A stretch of 64,000 nt of DNA from Streptomyces sp. NBC_00414 (GCF_036038375.1 NZ_CP107935.1:9672001-9736000), one strand, 5' to 3'. Counted from the first letter of the stretch, positions 35,013 through 43,554 are shown. Notes: a model not told the origin generated them from the sequence alone. Made by a program: numbers and translations.

Positions 35013-35294
35013 TCAGCCCTGGTAGGGCTGCTGCTGCGGCTGCCCGTGCGTCTGGCCGCTTGCGGCCTGCACCTGCAACTGCTCCGCCTGCTCCTTCGTG
35101 ATCTTGTGCTGTACGCCGCAGAAGGTGCACTGGGTCGCGTACTTCGTCGAGACGGGGAACAGCGGGACGAAGAACAGGGTGAACTTCGTGACGCGCTTGC
35201 TGAGTGTGTGGGCGGCGGGGTTGCCGCACTGGCCGCACAGCAGGGTCAGTATCGCCAGCTGGTAGAGATAGCCCTTGGTGCCGAAGATGATCAT
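35013..35294 (-). CDS. Zinc-ribbon domain small protein
   Basis: A 93-residue protein from the ATG at 35294, with AAAGGA upstream. Cysteine pairs LLCGQCGNP and TQCTFCGVQHK form a split zinc ribbon around the strand TKFTLFFVPLFPVSTKY. This is a common architecture in small actinomycete proteins that sit at the membrane or bind RNA/protein. The tail is glutamine-rich (GQPQQQPYQG). The specific role is unknown. Confidence 0.8.
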   Translation of the reverse strand: MIIFGTKGYLYQLAILTLLCGQCGNPAAHTLSKRVTKFTLFFVPLFPVSTKYATQCTFCGVQHKITKEQAEQLQVQAASGQTHGQPQQQPYQG

Positions 35295-35486
35295 GCGGTG
35301 GTTCCTTTCGGGGCGAGCGGTTTCCGGCGGCGCGGTGCCGGTGAGCGGAGAAGCGCGCTCACCGGTCACAGTCTCGTGCACGACGGTGTTCCCCGGTGAC
35401 GGTACTTCCGCTGCCGCGGAGCCGTACGGCTGGTTGCCCCGGTGTTCGTGGGGTGTCGCTCGGCGGCCGGGCCGTCCGGGGCCGTT

Positions 35487-35524
35487 GGTGGAGCGGCCGG
35501 CCCGGTGGGTGGAGCGGCCGGCCG
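35487..35524. repeat. Two copies of GGTGGAGCGGCCGGCC
   Basis: Direct repeats at 35487-35502 and 35509-35524, 22 bases apart, lie just beyond the stop of the secreted-protein gene at 35542. The GGCCGGCC cores are self-complementary, so this may double as a terminator. Confidence 0.5.
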
Positions 35525-35541
35525 CCGAGCGAGGTGGTGGA

Positions 35542-36030
35542 TCAGATGCCCATGGAGGCCATCTCGATCGCCGACCGGTAGTTCGCCGCCGCGGTCACCA
35601 CACAGGCCCGGTACGTGCGGTTGTCCTTCACGGCGAGGAAGTAGTCCTTGAGGTTCTTCCAGTAGCTGAGCAGGTATCCGACGCCCGGGACGAAGCCTGC
35701 CGGCCGGGGCACCAGGGCGAAGGCCTCGGAACACCGGAGGATCTCCCCGGTCGCCGTGGAGAGCACGTCGGCGACCTCGGGGTTCATGTTCCAGCCGGCG
35801 GCCAGGTCCGCGTTCCAGATGGCGGCGGCCACCTCGCGCAGGTGGGCCTCCTCCTCCGGAGTGAAGCTGCTCTGACCGAACACCGCCTCCGCCGCCGCTA
35901 CCCGCGCCGCCGTCGAGGGCGCCGGAGCCGAGGCCGGTCCTGCCGCGGCCGAGGCCGCGGTGCCCGAGACGCCGAGGAAGAGTACGGCCGCTGTGAGTGC
36001 CGCCGCGTACGTGACCTGTCTGCCGCCCAT
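35542..36030 (-). CDS. Secreted hypothetical protein
   Basis: A 162-residue protein from the ATG at 36030 (GAGGGG upstream). Signal peptide residues 1-30 (VTYAAALTAAVLFLGVSGTAASA), an alanine/proline linker, then a mature helical domain of about 110 residues (FTPEEEAHLREVAAAIWNAD, LLSYWKNLKDYFLAVKDN) with two cysteines that could form a disulphide. No family recognised. It lies downstream of the STM4011-type radical SAM gene in the same direction with a 161-base gap, so it may be read through from that operon, but nothing shows a functional link. Confidence 0.7.
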   Translation of the reverse strand: MGGRQVTYAAALTAAVLFLGVSGTAASAAAGPASAPAPSTAARVAAAEAVFGQSSFTPEEEAHLREVAAAIWNADLAAGWNMNPEVADVLSTATGEILRCSEAFALVPRPAGFVPGVGYLLSYWKNLKDYFLAVKDNRTYRACVVTAAANYRSAIEMASMGI

Positions 36031-36191
36031 GCTGATCGGTCCCCTCTGTGGATGTGCCCGGAGTCTGCGCCCCGGACTCCGCTGCCCGGGGCAGACCGAC
36101 GCTGTCATGTGCCTCGTAAAAGGGTCAACGGTGACATCCTGCCAGCGGCGGCCGACGGGTGATGCTTGACGCAACGGCAGTCAACCGGCCG

Positions 36192-37082
36192 TCAGATGAG
36201 CCCAGTTGTGGATATGAGGGGCAGGAGCGGGCGGTCGGGGAGGGTGGGCGGAACGCGTTCCAGGATGCCGCCCGCGAACACGTCGTACAGCGGCAGGGTC
36301 TCCAGGTGGACGTACCCGATGTGGCAGTCGCACAACTCCTTGGGGCAGGGCCGGGGGCCGAGCGCGGCACGGTAGGAGCCGTCGTAGAGGTTGCCAAGTT
36401 CGGTGCGGACGAAATGGCAGCGGCGGACCGTGCCCTCACCGTCGACCGAGAGGACGGACTCACCGGTGCGACACGGCATGCCCGCCGAGCGGTGGGGGTG
36501 TCGGCTGAACGGGAAGAGCGGGTCCAACTCCGTCCACTCGGCTGCCTGTTCGTCCGTGTACGTGTGTCCTTCGGCGGCGTTCACCCACAGGTAGACGTGC
36601 GACGGCAGTTCCACGCGCAGCCGCCGCGCGTGCTCCAGGTGGTCGGGCACGCCGACGATTCCGACGCTGAAACGGACGCCGAGGCCGGCCAGCGTGTGGG
36701 TCTTGGCCAGGAAGCGTTCGTACGGTGTCTGGCCGGGGTGATAGGTGCACCACAGGGCGACGGTGTCGAGGTCCGCGTCCCGCAGCCAGTCGGTCCGGCA
36801 GCTCAGATTGGTCTGGATGGCGACCCGTTGTACGTGCGGCTGGTTCGAGAGGTCCACCAGGGCGCGGCGGTACCAGGAGCGCACCAGCCCCTCGCCCCAC
36901 GGGGTGAACAGCACCGAGAGACTGTCGTCCCGCTGCTCGTGCGCCCAGGCGGTGAAGCGCTCAAGTGCGGTGCGATCGGCCCGCAGTTGGGCGGTGGAGT
37001 CCCGCCGCTTCGCGAACGGGCAGTAGGGGCAGTCGTAGTCGCAGGAGGAAAGGGGTCCGCGATACAGCAGTGTGAGGTCCAC
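36192..37082 (-). CDS. STM4011-family radical SAM protein
   Basis: A 296-residue radical SAM enzyme. The [4Fe-4S] motif CDYDCPYC (C14, C18, C21) is followed by LFTPWGEGLVRSWY (the GE motif) and AIQTNLSC. The C-terminal half has extra cysteines (MPCRTGESVLSVDGEGTVRRC, PCPKELCDCHIG) that could hold an auxiliary cluster, as in SPASM-like enzymes. It is the last gene of the five-gene STM4015-to-STM4011 operon, 6 bases after STM4012. The family is named from Salmonella; substrate and product are unknown. The extra cluster suggests chemistry on a peptide or protein. Confidence 0.9.
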   Translation of the reverse strand: MDLTLLYRGPLSSCDYDCPYCPFAKRRDSTAQLRADRTALERFTAWAHEQRDDSLSVLFTPWGEGLVRSWYRRALVDLSNQPHVQRVAIQTNLSCRTDWLRDADLDTVALWCTYHPGQTPYERFLAKTHTLAGLGVRFSVGIVGVPDHLEHARRLRVELPSHVYLWVNAAEGHTYTDEQAAEWTELDPLFPFSRHPHRSAGMPCRTGESVLSVDGEGTVRRCHFVRTELGNLYDGSYRAALGPRPCPKELCDCHIGYVHLETLPLYDVFAGGILERVPPTLPDRPLLPLISTTGLI

Positions 37083-37088
37083 CGGCGC

Positions 37089-38507
37089 TCACTTCGTCTC
37101 GTAGGCGGCCATGGCCTCGCGCACGGCCGGTGAGAAGAACTCGGGGCCGATGGCGTCCGAGTGCGCGAGCCCCTCGGCGGAGAGACGGAGCAGCTCCGGC
37201 CGGGCTCCGCCGAGCCAGCCGCGGGCGACGAGGGTGTCCAGCTCCGCCGGGAAGTCGTCGAAGGGGTCCGTACCGAACCGCAGGCGGTAGTCGGTGACGG
37301 TCAGGCCCTCCGCCTGGAGCAGCGACTGCAGCAGATGCCGGCGCCGCGCCTCGTCCTCGTCGACCCACCTGCCGTGCAGGGCGTGCGAGAAGTCCTCGGT
37401 GGCGGTGTAGTCGTCGATGATGCCGCGGATCTCCCGCATCGACACCGCGTAGTCGAAGGAGTAGTGCAGCCGCGAGGTGTACGAGCGGGCGCCGCAGCCC
37501 AGGCCGATCATGCCGTCCGTCTGGCACGCGTAGTCGTCCGGCCCCTGCGGCGGAGCGTCCGTCCGCCGGAACATGCGCATCGACACCTGCTCGTAGCCGT
37601 GGGAGAGCAGGTGGTCGCGCCCCTCCCGGTAGCGGCGCAGGCGCTCCTCGTCCCACTCCCGGTCGGCCGTCCGCCGGTCGGTGTGGCGGCCGAGGCCGGT
37701 GAGCGGACGTATGTAGAGGGGGTAGAGGTAGATCTCCTCGGGGCGCCAGGACAGGGCCGCGTCGAGCGAGTACCGCCAACTGGCCGCCGTCTGGCCGTCG
37801 ATGCCGTAGATCAGGTCGATGTTCAGGACCGGGATGGCCGCCTCGCGGATGCGGGTCAGCGCGGCCTCGACGTCGCTTCGGCGCTGGGGTCGTACGGCGG
37901 CGCGGGACTCCTCCTCGACGAAGCTCTGCACTCCGAGGCTCAGGCGGGTGGTGCCGCGCTCGGCCAGCACCGCCAGCCGGTCCGCCGTGGCCGTGGACGG
38001 TGATGCCTCCACGGACAGGGGTACGGCCCGCAGGTCCACGCCCATCTCCCGCTCGGCGATGTCGCACAGCCGCTCCAGCTCGGCGGCCTCCAGATAGGTC
38101 GGAGTGCCGCCGCCGAACGCCGCGTTGGCGAAACGCGGCGGCTCCTCGTCACCCATGGCCTCGCGAACGGCGGCGGCCTGACGCCGCACGGCGTCCAGAT
38201 AGCGGCCCGTCAGCCCGTCCGGCGCGCCGATACGGGTGAAGAGGTTGCAGAAGCCGCAGCGGATCTCGCAGAACGGGATGTGCAGGTACAGCGAGAGCGC
38301 CTGCCGGGACTCCCCGGCCCACAGGTCCGCGAGCCGCGGTTCCGGGGCGAGCGGCCGGTAGGCGGTCTTGTGCGGATACGCGTACGTATAGCTCTGGTAG
38401 GGGCGCGGCGGAGCGAGGGAGGTGCCCGCGGAACTGGGCGCGGTGGCACCCGTGGTGGCGCCTGTCGTAGTGGTGTCCGCGGAGGTGCCCGTGGAGGTGA
38501 CGGTCAT
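37089..38507 (-). CDS. STM4012-family radical SAM protein (HemN/HemW-like)
   Basis: The protein has 472 residues. After a threonine/alanine-rich head of about 30 residues, the HemN-type core contains LYLHIPFCEIRCGFCNLF (C80, C84, C87), AFGGGTPTYL and LSLGVQSFVEE. The C-terminal domain has GLGCGARSYTSRLHYSFD, as in HemW. HemN relatives act in haem synthesis or haem transfer; the STM4012 subgroup is distinct and always found with its partners. The ATG overlaps the upstream stop (ATGA), with GGAG in place. It is the fourth gene of the operon. A role in haem itself is not implied. Confidence 0.92.
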   Translation of the reverse strand: MTVTSTGTSADTTTTGATTGATAPSSAGTSLAPPRPYQSYTYAYPHKTAYRPLAPEPRLADLWAGESRQALSLYLHIPFCEIRCGFCNLFTRIGAPDGLTGRYLDAVRRQAAAVREAMGDEEPPRFANAAFGGGTPTYLEAAELERLCDIAEREMGVDLRAVPLSVEASPSTATADRLAVLAERGTTRLSLGVQSFVEEESRAAVRPQRRSDVEAALTRIREAAIPVLNIDLIYGIDGQTAASWRYSLDAALSWRPEEIYLYPLYIRPLTGLGRHTDRRTADREWDEERLRRYREGRDHLLSHGYEQVSMRMFRRTDAPPQGPDDYACQTDGMIGLGCGARSYTSRLHYSFDYAVSMREIRGIIDDYTATEDFSHALHGRWVDEDEARRRHLLQSLLQAEGLTVTDYRLRFGTDPFDDFPAELDTLVARGWLGGARPELLRLSAEGLAHSDAIGPEFFSPAVREAMAAYETK

Positions 38508-39472
38508 GCGGGCGGCTCCAGGAAGAAGTGGCCGTAGGGCACGGTCCACACGGATTCGTGGCCGAGGCGGTGGCCGGTGTAGCCGTCGTCCCCGTAGGCG
38601 GTGCCGTGGTCGGAGCAGACGATCGCGAAGCAGCGGCGGCGCGAACTCATCGCGCTGAACAGCCGCCCCACATGACGGTCGATGTACTCCAGCGCAGCGG
38701 CGTGGGTGCGGCGGCTGTCGCCCGTCTCACGGGTCGCGCCGGGGAGATGGAACCAGTTCGGCTGGTGCAGGGCGGAGGCGTTCAGAAAGAGGAACAGCCG
38801 CTGCTCCGCCGGGAGTTCGGCGACCGTCTTCTCGGCCCGTGCCACCTGCGCCTCGAAGGAGGTCGGAGAGGCCACGGAGAACTCCGGCTCCCAGTGGCTC
38901 TCCTGGAAGTAGCCGGGCAGCACGTCGCCCAGGGCGCCCTGCTTGTTGAAGAAGCCGACGCCGCCGATGCACACCGTGCGGTAGCCGCGCGCCGCCAGGG
39001 CGGACACGAGGTCCGGGGTCTCGAAGACGAACGTGCCGTCCGCCGTCGTCTCGCTGCCCGCGAACCGGGCCGCGAACAGGCGCGGATGCGGTCCGGGCCC
39101 GGCGGGCGTGGGGAGGAAGCCCGCGAACATCGCCTGGTGGGAGGCGTAGGTGAAGTTCCCCGGCGCGTGCCGCTTCTCCCAGGCGCCGCCCGGGAGATGG
39201 GTGCTGAGGTTGGGCAGCCGGCCGGCCGCCGCGAGCTCGACCGCCACGTCGTGGCGGAGCGTGTCCAGGGTGAGGAGGAGCAGATCGTCCCGCCCCACCA
39301 CCTCGTTCATGTCCGGCGTACCGGTGCTGCCAGTGTTGCCGGTGGTGCTGGGCATGGCGGTGGTGCCGGTGGTGTCGACCGTGCCTACGCCGGTGCCGGT
39401 GCCGACGCCGGTGGTCGTGTCGGGAGGGCGGTCGGCCGCGGGCGGTACGGGGTCGGGCTCAGGCTGTGGCAT
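38504..39472 (-). CDS. STM4013-family sulfatase-fold hydrolase
   Basis: The protein has 322 residues from ATG 39472 (AAGGA upstream), overlapping the STM4014 gene end by 14 bases. The first 54 residues are a low-complexity T/G/V/D linker. The alkaline-phosphatase/sulfatase fold follows, with the metal-binding start LLLLTLDTLRHDV, APGNFTYASHQAMFAGF, and the second metal site IVCSDHGTAYGDDGYTGHRLGHE. The classic sulfatase formylglycine motif CxPxR is missing; the active-site position appears to be occupied by the threonine/serine of the N-terminal segment, as in phosphodiesterase-type members. It is the third gene of the cassette. Confidence 0.9.
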   Translation of the reverse strand: MPQPEPDPVPPAADRPPDTTTGVGTGTGVGTVDTTGTTAMPSTTGNTGSTGTPDMNEVVGRDDLLLLTLDTLRHDVAVELAAAGRLPNLSTHLPGGAWEKRHAPGNFTYASHQAMFAGFLPTPAGPGPHPRLFAARFAGSETTADGTFVFETPDLVSALAARGYRTVCIGGVGFFNKQGALGDVLPGYFQESHWEPEFSVASPTSFEAQVARAEKTVAELPAEQRLFLFLNASALHQPNWFHLPGATRETGDSRRTHAAALEYIDRHVGRLFSAMSSRRRCFAIVCSDHGTAYGDDGYTGHRLGHESVWTVPYGHFFLEPPA

Positions 39473-40655
39473 GGGCTGTCCTTGGCAGGTCGTGCGGGTC
39501 GTGCGGTGAAACGGGCGGGCCGGGCTCCCGGGACGGTGTGGAGGGGCCGGGGGAGAGATCGCGGCAGAAGGAACCGGCCGCGGCTATCTGTGCCGCGTAC
39601 GTGTCCAGTCCCTCCGCCCCGCTGCCCGGCAGGCCGGTGAGGCGGGGGAGCAGGTCGCCGAACGCGTTGACCTCGCCCACGGCGAAGCGGCGCCAGCCGA
39701 TGGCGGGCAGCAGGTCGACGCCGACGCACAGCGTGCCCGGGAAGCAGGCAGCGGCCTGCTCACTCGCCTCGACGGCCGTGGCCCACCGGTCGCCCGCCAG
39801 TGCGCGCACGGCCGCCAGATCGCCGCGCATCCCGCCGAGATGAAGATTGGTCAGGGGAGAGCGGCTGGTGCGGACCACGGCATGGGTGGCCCGGCCACCC
39901 ACGACCACGATGCGCAGATCGGCCGACCGGCCGCCGAGTGAGGCCTTCGGCAGCCACCGTTCGACATGCAGCCCGTCGGGAGCCAGGGTGTCGACGATCG
40001 CGGCGATCTCCGCCTCCGTCGTGTAACGGCGAACCCGCAGCGAGTTGTACAGGCGACCGCCCTCGCCGCGCTCCACCGACGTCGTCGCACGGATCCGGCC
40101 CGAAGCGGTGGTCTCGACGGCCAGGACACCGGAGGCGGACGAGCCGTGCGCGAGTTTGACGAAGACGCGCCGCATACCGGCCGCCTCCATGACATCCCGT
40201 ACGTCCGCCCATCCCCGGATCTGCGCGAGGCCGCCGGACGTGGGGGACGGCGGCACCGGCACGTCCGCGCGCGCGAGCCGGTCGTGACACAGCCGTTTGT
40301 CGAACATCACGGCCAGATCCGCCGGGTCGTCGAGGCGCAGGCCACCACGCAGCGAGGCCACGCAGTCCAGGAACCGCGCGTACCAGCGCGCGGAACCCTC
40401 CACCCGTGTCGGGTCGTCGACACCGCGCAGCACGGCGTCCACGTCGGCGTCCTCACCGGGGGAGTCGAGGCGGACGATCTCGTCGTCGGCGAACTCGTGT
40501 CCGCCGTGGCGCAGTACGTCATGCCACTCGACGACCCGGGGTGTGCCGTGCCCGGCGGCCTCGGCGGCCGTGCGGAACAGGCCCACCCTGCGGTTGTCCC
40601 CGTTGGCGACGACCACCCACTTCGACGGTGCGTCCGCCGATCCCGTACGGCGCAT
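39459..40655 (-). CDS. STM4014-family protein, ATP-grasp-like
   Basis: A 398-residue protein. The N-terminal 90 residues look like a pre-ATP-grasp Rossmann domain (KWVVVANGDNRRVGLFRTAA). The middle contains DKRLCHDRLARADVPVPPS, RVFVKLAHGSSASGV and VERWLPKASLGGRSADLRIVV, in the order of ATP-grasp strands. VGEVNAFGDLLP near the end would supply metal ligands. ATP-grasp enzymes join a carboxylate to an amine through an acyl phosphate, so it may attach an amino acid or peptide. It is the second gene of the cassette, 36 bases after STM4015. The function is otherwise unknown. Confidence 0.88.
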   Translation of the reverse strand: MRRTGSADAPSKWVVVANGDNRRVGLFRTAAEAAGHGTPRVVEWHDVLRHGGHEFADDEIVRLDSPGEDADVDAVLRGVDDPTRVEGSARWYARFLDCVASLRGGLRLDDPADLAVMFDKRLCHDRLARADVPVPPSPTSGGLAQIRGWADVRDVMEAAGMRRVFVKLAHGSSASGVLAVETTASGRIRATTSVERGEGGRLYNSLRVRRYTTEAEIAAIVDTLAPDGLHVERWLPKASLGGRSADLRIVVVGGRATHAVVRTSRSPLTNLHLGGMRGDLAAVRALAGDRWATAVEASEQAAACFPGTLCVGVDLLPAIGWRRFAVGEVNAFGDLLPRLTGLPGSGAEGLDTYAAQIAAAGSFCRDLSPGPSTPSREPGPPVSPHDPHDLPRTAHATA

Positions 40656-40691
40656 GCCGCTCCCCCTCCTCGGTCCGGAATTCGCGGCGCG

Positions 40692-41660
40692 CTACTCGCC
40701 CACCGCGACGAAACGCCAGACCTCGCCGTCGTCGTCCTCGTCGGCCTCGGCGTCGTCCACGTCGGTGTCGACGCTCACGCCCGCGGGTTCGAGGGTCTCC
40801 AGCAGCCGTGTGCGCAGGCCGGGGCTGAGGTAGTTGTGGTGGAGGTCGAGGTTCTTGAGGTGCGTCAACGGCTGGCCGGTCAGCAGGGCCGTCGCGCCGT
40901 CGTCGGTGAGCACTCCCATCGAGACGTCGAGCTCCTCCAGGCGCGCCACCACGGGGGCGGACGCGAGGGCCGAGCAGATGGCGTCCTGGATCTCGCTGTT
41001 GTGCAGGGCGAGTTTCCTGAGAGAGGGCAGCCTGGTGCCCGCGAAGAAGGGTTCGAGGTCGGCGATGTCGGCGTCCCCGCCGTACTCGGACGTGCCCAGC
41101 CACAGGTCGAGTTCGACGAGGGCGGGCAGGTCACTGGCGGCGATACCGCGCACCGCCCCGACGGGCATACCGCCGGTCTCGACGCTCAGCTTGCGCAGCC
41201 GCTCGTGGCGGACGGCGGGGAAGACCAGTCCGTTGCCGCCGCGGACCCCGAACTCCTCCAGACCGGGGAAGGCTTCGAGGAGCGGACCCATGTCGCCCTG
41301 CGTGATCCAGGAGATCTCCGCCTCCTCCATCACGATGTCGCCGACGAACAGGCCGCGCAGGGCGGGCAGCCGGTCGCGGGCCGCGACCAGCGCCTGGACC
41401 ACCTCGTCGGGGGCGGACTCGTACACATCGCTCCACGCGCCCACGACGATCGCCCGCACCCGCTCGGTGTCGACGGCCGCCAGGAAACGGCCGAAGGCCT
41501 CTTCCCACTGCTCGTCGGAGTCGTAGGAGTTCACCGCGATGTGCCAGGCCACGGACTCGGGCGACGGAAGTGAGGACGCGTCGGGTGCCGGCTCGTCGAT
41601 GCCCGGGAAACTGAAGGCCGGCAGGCCGTGGAACTCCTTGAAGTGGTCACCGATGGTCAT
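40692..41660 (-). CDS. STM4015-family leucine-rich-repeat protein
   Basis: A 322-residue protein from ATG 41660 with GAAGGAG upstream. After an acidic N-terminal region come at least five LRR units (LPALRGLFVGDIVM, FPGLEEFGVRGGNGL, LPALVELDLWLGT, LPSLRKLALHNSEI, VARLEELDVSMGVL, LTHLKNLDLHHNYL). The C-terminus is very acidic (DTDVDDAEADEDDD). LRR proteins form binding arcs, so this may dock a target protein for the partner enzymes. It is the first gene of the STM4015-4014-4013-4012-4011 operon, whose promoter must lie in the 41661-41985 divergent spacer. Confidence 0.9.
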   Translation of the reverse strand: MTIGDHFKEFHGLPAFSFPGIDEPAPDASSLPSPESVAWHIAVNSYDSDEQWEEAFGRFLAAVDTERVRAIVVGAWSDVYESAPDEVVQALVAARDRLPALRGLFVGDIVMEEAEISWITQGDMGPLLEAFPGLEEFGVRGGNGLVFPAVRHERLRKLSVETGGMPVGAVRGIAASDLPALVELDLWLGTSEYGGDADIADLEPFFAGTRLPSLRKLALHNSEIQDAICSALASAPVVARLEELDVSMGVLTDDGATALLTGQPLTHLKNLDLHHNYLSPGLRTRLLETLEPAGVSVDTDVDDAEADEDDDGEVWRFVAVGE

Positions 41661-41860
41661 GCGCGCCTGCTCCTTCGTGCTGAAGTCCGTGGATCGGCAG
41701 TCGTGGGCCCTCATCCCGGCGCGCGCCGACCGCATCCAGGTACCGGAGTTCTACCAAGCCCCACTGACAACGCGTGGGACAGGGGTCCTCCTGCGGGATC
41801 CGACGGCTGTCCGACTGCCGTCCGACTGCCGTTCGGCACACGGCCGGAGGCGGCGCCCCG

Positions 41861-41906
41861 CGCACCGCACAGAGCACGTGACTCGCACCGCACAGGCCAT
41901 GTGACC
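41861..41906. repeat. 23-bp imperfect tandem repeat in the divergent spacer
   Basis: CGCACCGCACAG plus RN2CAYGTGAC recurs exactly 23 bases later (41861-41883 and 41884-41906). An 11-base direct repeat TCCGACTGCCG (41810-41820, 41821-41831) lies nearby. Both are in the 325-base spacer between the STM4015 operon and the divergent 108-residue gene and may be activator sites. Nothing else is evident in the spacer. Confidence 0.5.
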
Positions 41907-41985
41907 TGCGGGTGAGGGCGATTGTCAGTGCCCGCCTCTACGGTCCTTCCCATGGCACACGGTGTGCCGCAACGGGAGGAGACCC

Positions 41986-42312
41986 ATGTACCGGCAAGGA
42001 GACGTCCTGATCGTGGCGCTGGACGAGAGCGCGGTGCCGGAGCACGCGACCGACGCGGCGTCCGAACCTCGCGACGGCCGCGGCAGGCTCGTCCTGGCAC
42101 TCGGCGAAGTCACCGGTCACGCCCACGCGGTGGTCGGTCCGGGACGGCTCGTCCGCGAGGCCGGCCTGTTCGGGCCGATGCTGCTGCACGTGCCGGACGG
42201 AGCCCGCGTCGTCCACGAGGAACACGCGGCGATCTCGCTCCCGAAGGGCTGGTACCGGGTGATCCGGCAACGGGAGTACGTGCCGGGTTCGGTACGCATA
42301 GTCGCCGACTGA
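41986..42312 (+). CDS. Conserved small protein, divergent from the STM4011-4015 operon
   Basis: A 108-residue protein; GGGAGGAG precedes the ATG. It is mostly beta: MYRQGDVLIVALDES, RLVLALGEVTGHAHAVV, FGPMLLHVPDGARVVHEEHA, ISLPKGWYRVIRQREY. Two histidines in GHAHAV and one in HEEHA could bind metal. I recognise the type only as a small protein commonly encoded beside DUF6745-like proteins; the biochemical role is unknown. Its stop codon lies in the first unit of a heptamer repeat. Confidence 0.8.
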   Translation: MYRQGDVLIVALDESAVPEHATDAASEPRDGRGRLVLALGEVTGHAHAVVGPGRLVREAGLFGPMLLHVPDGARVVHEEHAAISLPKGWYRVIRQREYVPGSVRIVAD

Positions 42313-42357
42313 CGACTGACGACTGACGACTGACGACTGACGACGGCTGACGACTGA
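42306..42357. repeat. CGACTGA heptamer tandem repeat
   Basis: Five perfect CGACTGA units (42306-42340) and a sixth after CGACGGCTGA (42351-42357). The first unit contains the stop of the preceding gene. Because seven is not a multiple of three, the repeat places TGA in all three forward frames. Confidence 0.85.
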
Positions 42358-42516
42358 TGCGCGACGCGCACTCCAGGGCGCGCAGCGCAGGGGCGGACCG
42401 CTCAGAGGCACACAGTGCAGGGGCGGACGGACGGAATGCCAGGGCCGGGCGGCACGAGACGCGGCCCGACGCAGCAATGACTGCAATGACAGCAATCGGG
42501 GAGAGGAACGGCGTTG

Positions 42517-43554
42517 ATGGACCAGGGCAGTTGGCGGACGACGGCGGCGGCCACGGGGCCGGGGGACCGGGCGGCGGCAGAGGAGGGCGTACGACTCGCC
42601 TACCGACGGGCGGGCCTGGCCGAACCGGACCGCATCGTGTGGACCCGCTCACCCCGCGAGGCGGTACGGACGCTCATGGCGGCGGCGCGTCCGGACGGCT
42701 CTCCGGACAGCACGGAGCAGGACACCTTCGGGGCGAGTGTCCGCGACGCCGTGCTGGGCGCGCCCTGGGCCGCAGAGCGGGCACGGCTGCACGGGGAGCT
42801 GGGTCCGGAGGGCTGGAGCGGCCATTGGCGTGCCACGGGAGCGGGCCTGTGGGAGTCCACCCGCATCCTGGTCGACCGCGTGCGGGCGGGAATCGTCGAC
42901 GAACTCGCCGGCGACCGGCGGGAGGAGACACAGGTCCGCCTGCTCCTTCTGGACGCGGCACTGGGGCAACACGACGCGGCCTGGCTGTGCGCGTTCGACT
43001 CCGGGGACGAGGGCCCTCTGGCCGGCCTGGGCGCGGTGGCGCGCCACGCGGGCTGGTGGTGGCCCTACGAGAAGGTGGCGATCGTCAGTGAACGCCCCCT
43101 GACCCTGCATCGTGACGAAGCCGGACGCCTGGACCGCGGCGACGGTCCGGCTCTCGGCTACGCGGACGGGTTCGAGCTGTACGCGTGGCGGGGAATGCCC
43201 GTTCCGCGTGACTTCCTCGACGAACTGACCACGCTGACTCCCGAGCGGATCCGCGGCGAGGAGAACGCGGAGCTGCGCCGCGTGATGCTGGAGCACTACG
43301 GCTACGACCGCTACCTGGACGAGTCCGGCGCGGTCCCCGTGCACAGAGACGAGACGGGGGTGCTCTGGCGGGTCCAACTCGTCGGTGACGAGGACGTGGT
43401 GATGGTCGAGGTCGTCAATTCCACACCGGAACCGGACGGTACGAGCCGCACCTACTGGCTGCGGGTGCCGCCGTCGACCCGCACGGCCCGCGAGGGCGTG
43501 GCCTGGACGTTCGGCGTCGGTGCGGAGGCGTACGAGCCGCTGCAGCAGACGTAG
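42517..43554 (+). CDS. DUF6745-like protein
   Basis: A 345-residue cytoplasmic protein; GAGAGGAA precedes the ATG at 42517 (a TTG lies one codon upstream). The conserved C-terminal block contains EENAELRRVMLEHYGYDRYL, DETGVLWRVQL, MVEVVNSTPEPDGTSRTYWL and a final AREGVAWTFG. This is the pattern of DUF6745 proteins, which often occur near leucine-rich-repeat proteins and small beta proteins like the one just upstream. WWWPYEKVAIVSERPLTLHRD is also typical. No catalytic activity is known. It is probably transcribed with the upstream gene across the heptamer repeat. Confidence 0.8.
   Translation: MDQGSWRTTAAATGPGDRAAAEEGVRLAYRRAGLAEPDRIVWTRSPREAVRTLMAAARPDGSPDSTEQDTFGASVRDAVLGAPWAAERARLHGELGPEGWSGHWRATGAGLWESTRILVDRVRAGIVDELAGDRREETQVRLLLLDAALGQHDAAWLCAFDSGDEGPLAGLGAVARHAGWWWPYEKVAIVSERPLTLHRDEAGRLDRGDGPALGYADGFELYAWRGMPVPRDFLDELTTLTPERIRGEENAELRRVMLEHYGYDRYLDESGAVPVHRDETGVLWRVQLVGDEDVVMVEVVNSTPEPDGTSRTYWLRVPPSTRTAREGVAWTFGVGAEAYEPLQQT

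Noticed and set aside
35013..36030. RiPP precursor for the radical SAM cassette
   Set aside because: The zinc-ribbon protein and the secreted 162-residue protein do not look like precursor peptides, and no short Cys/Thr-rich peptide with ribosome site was found beside the cassette.
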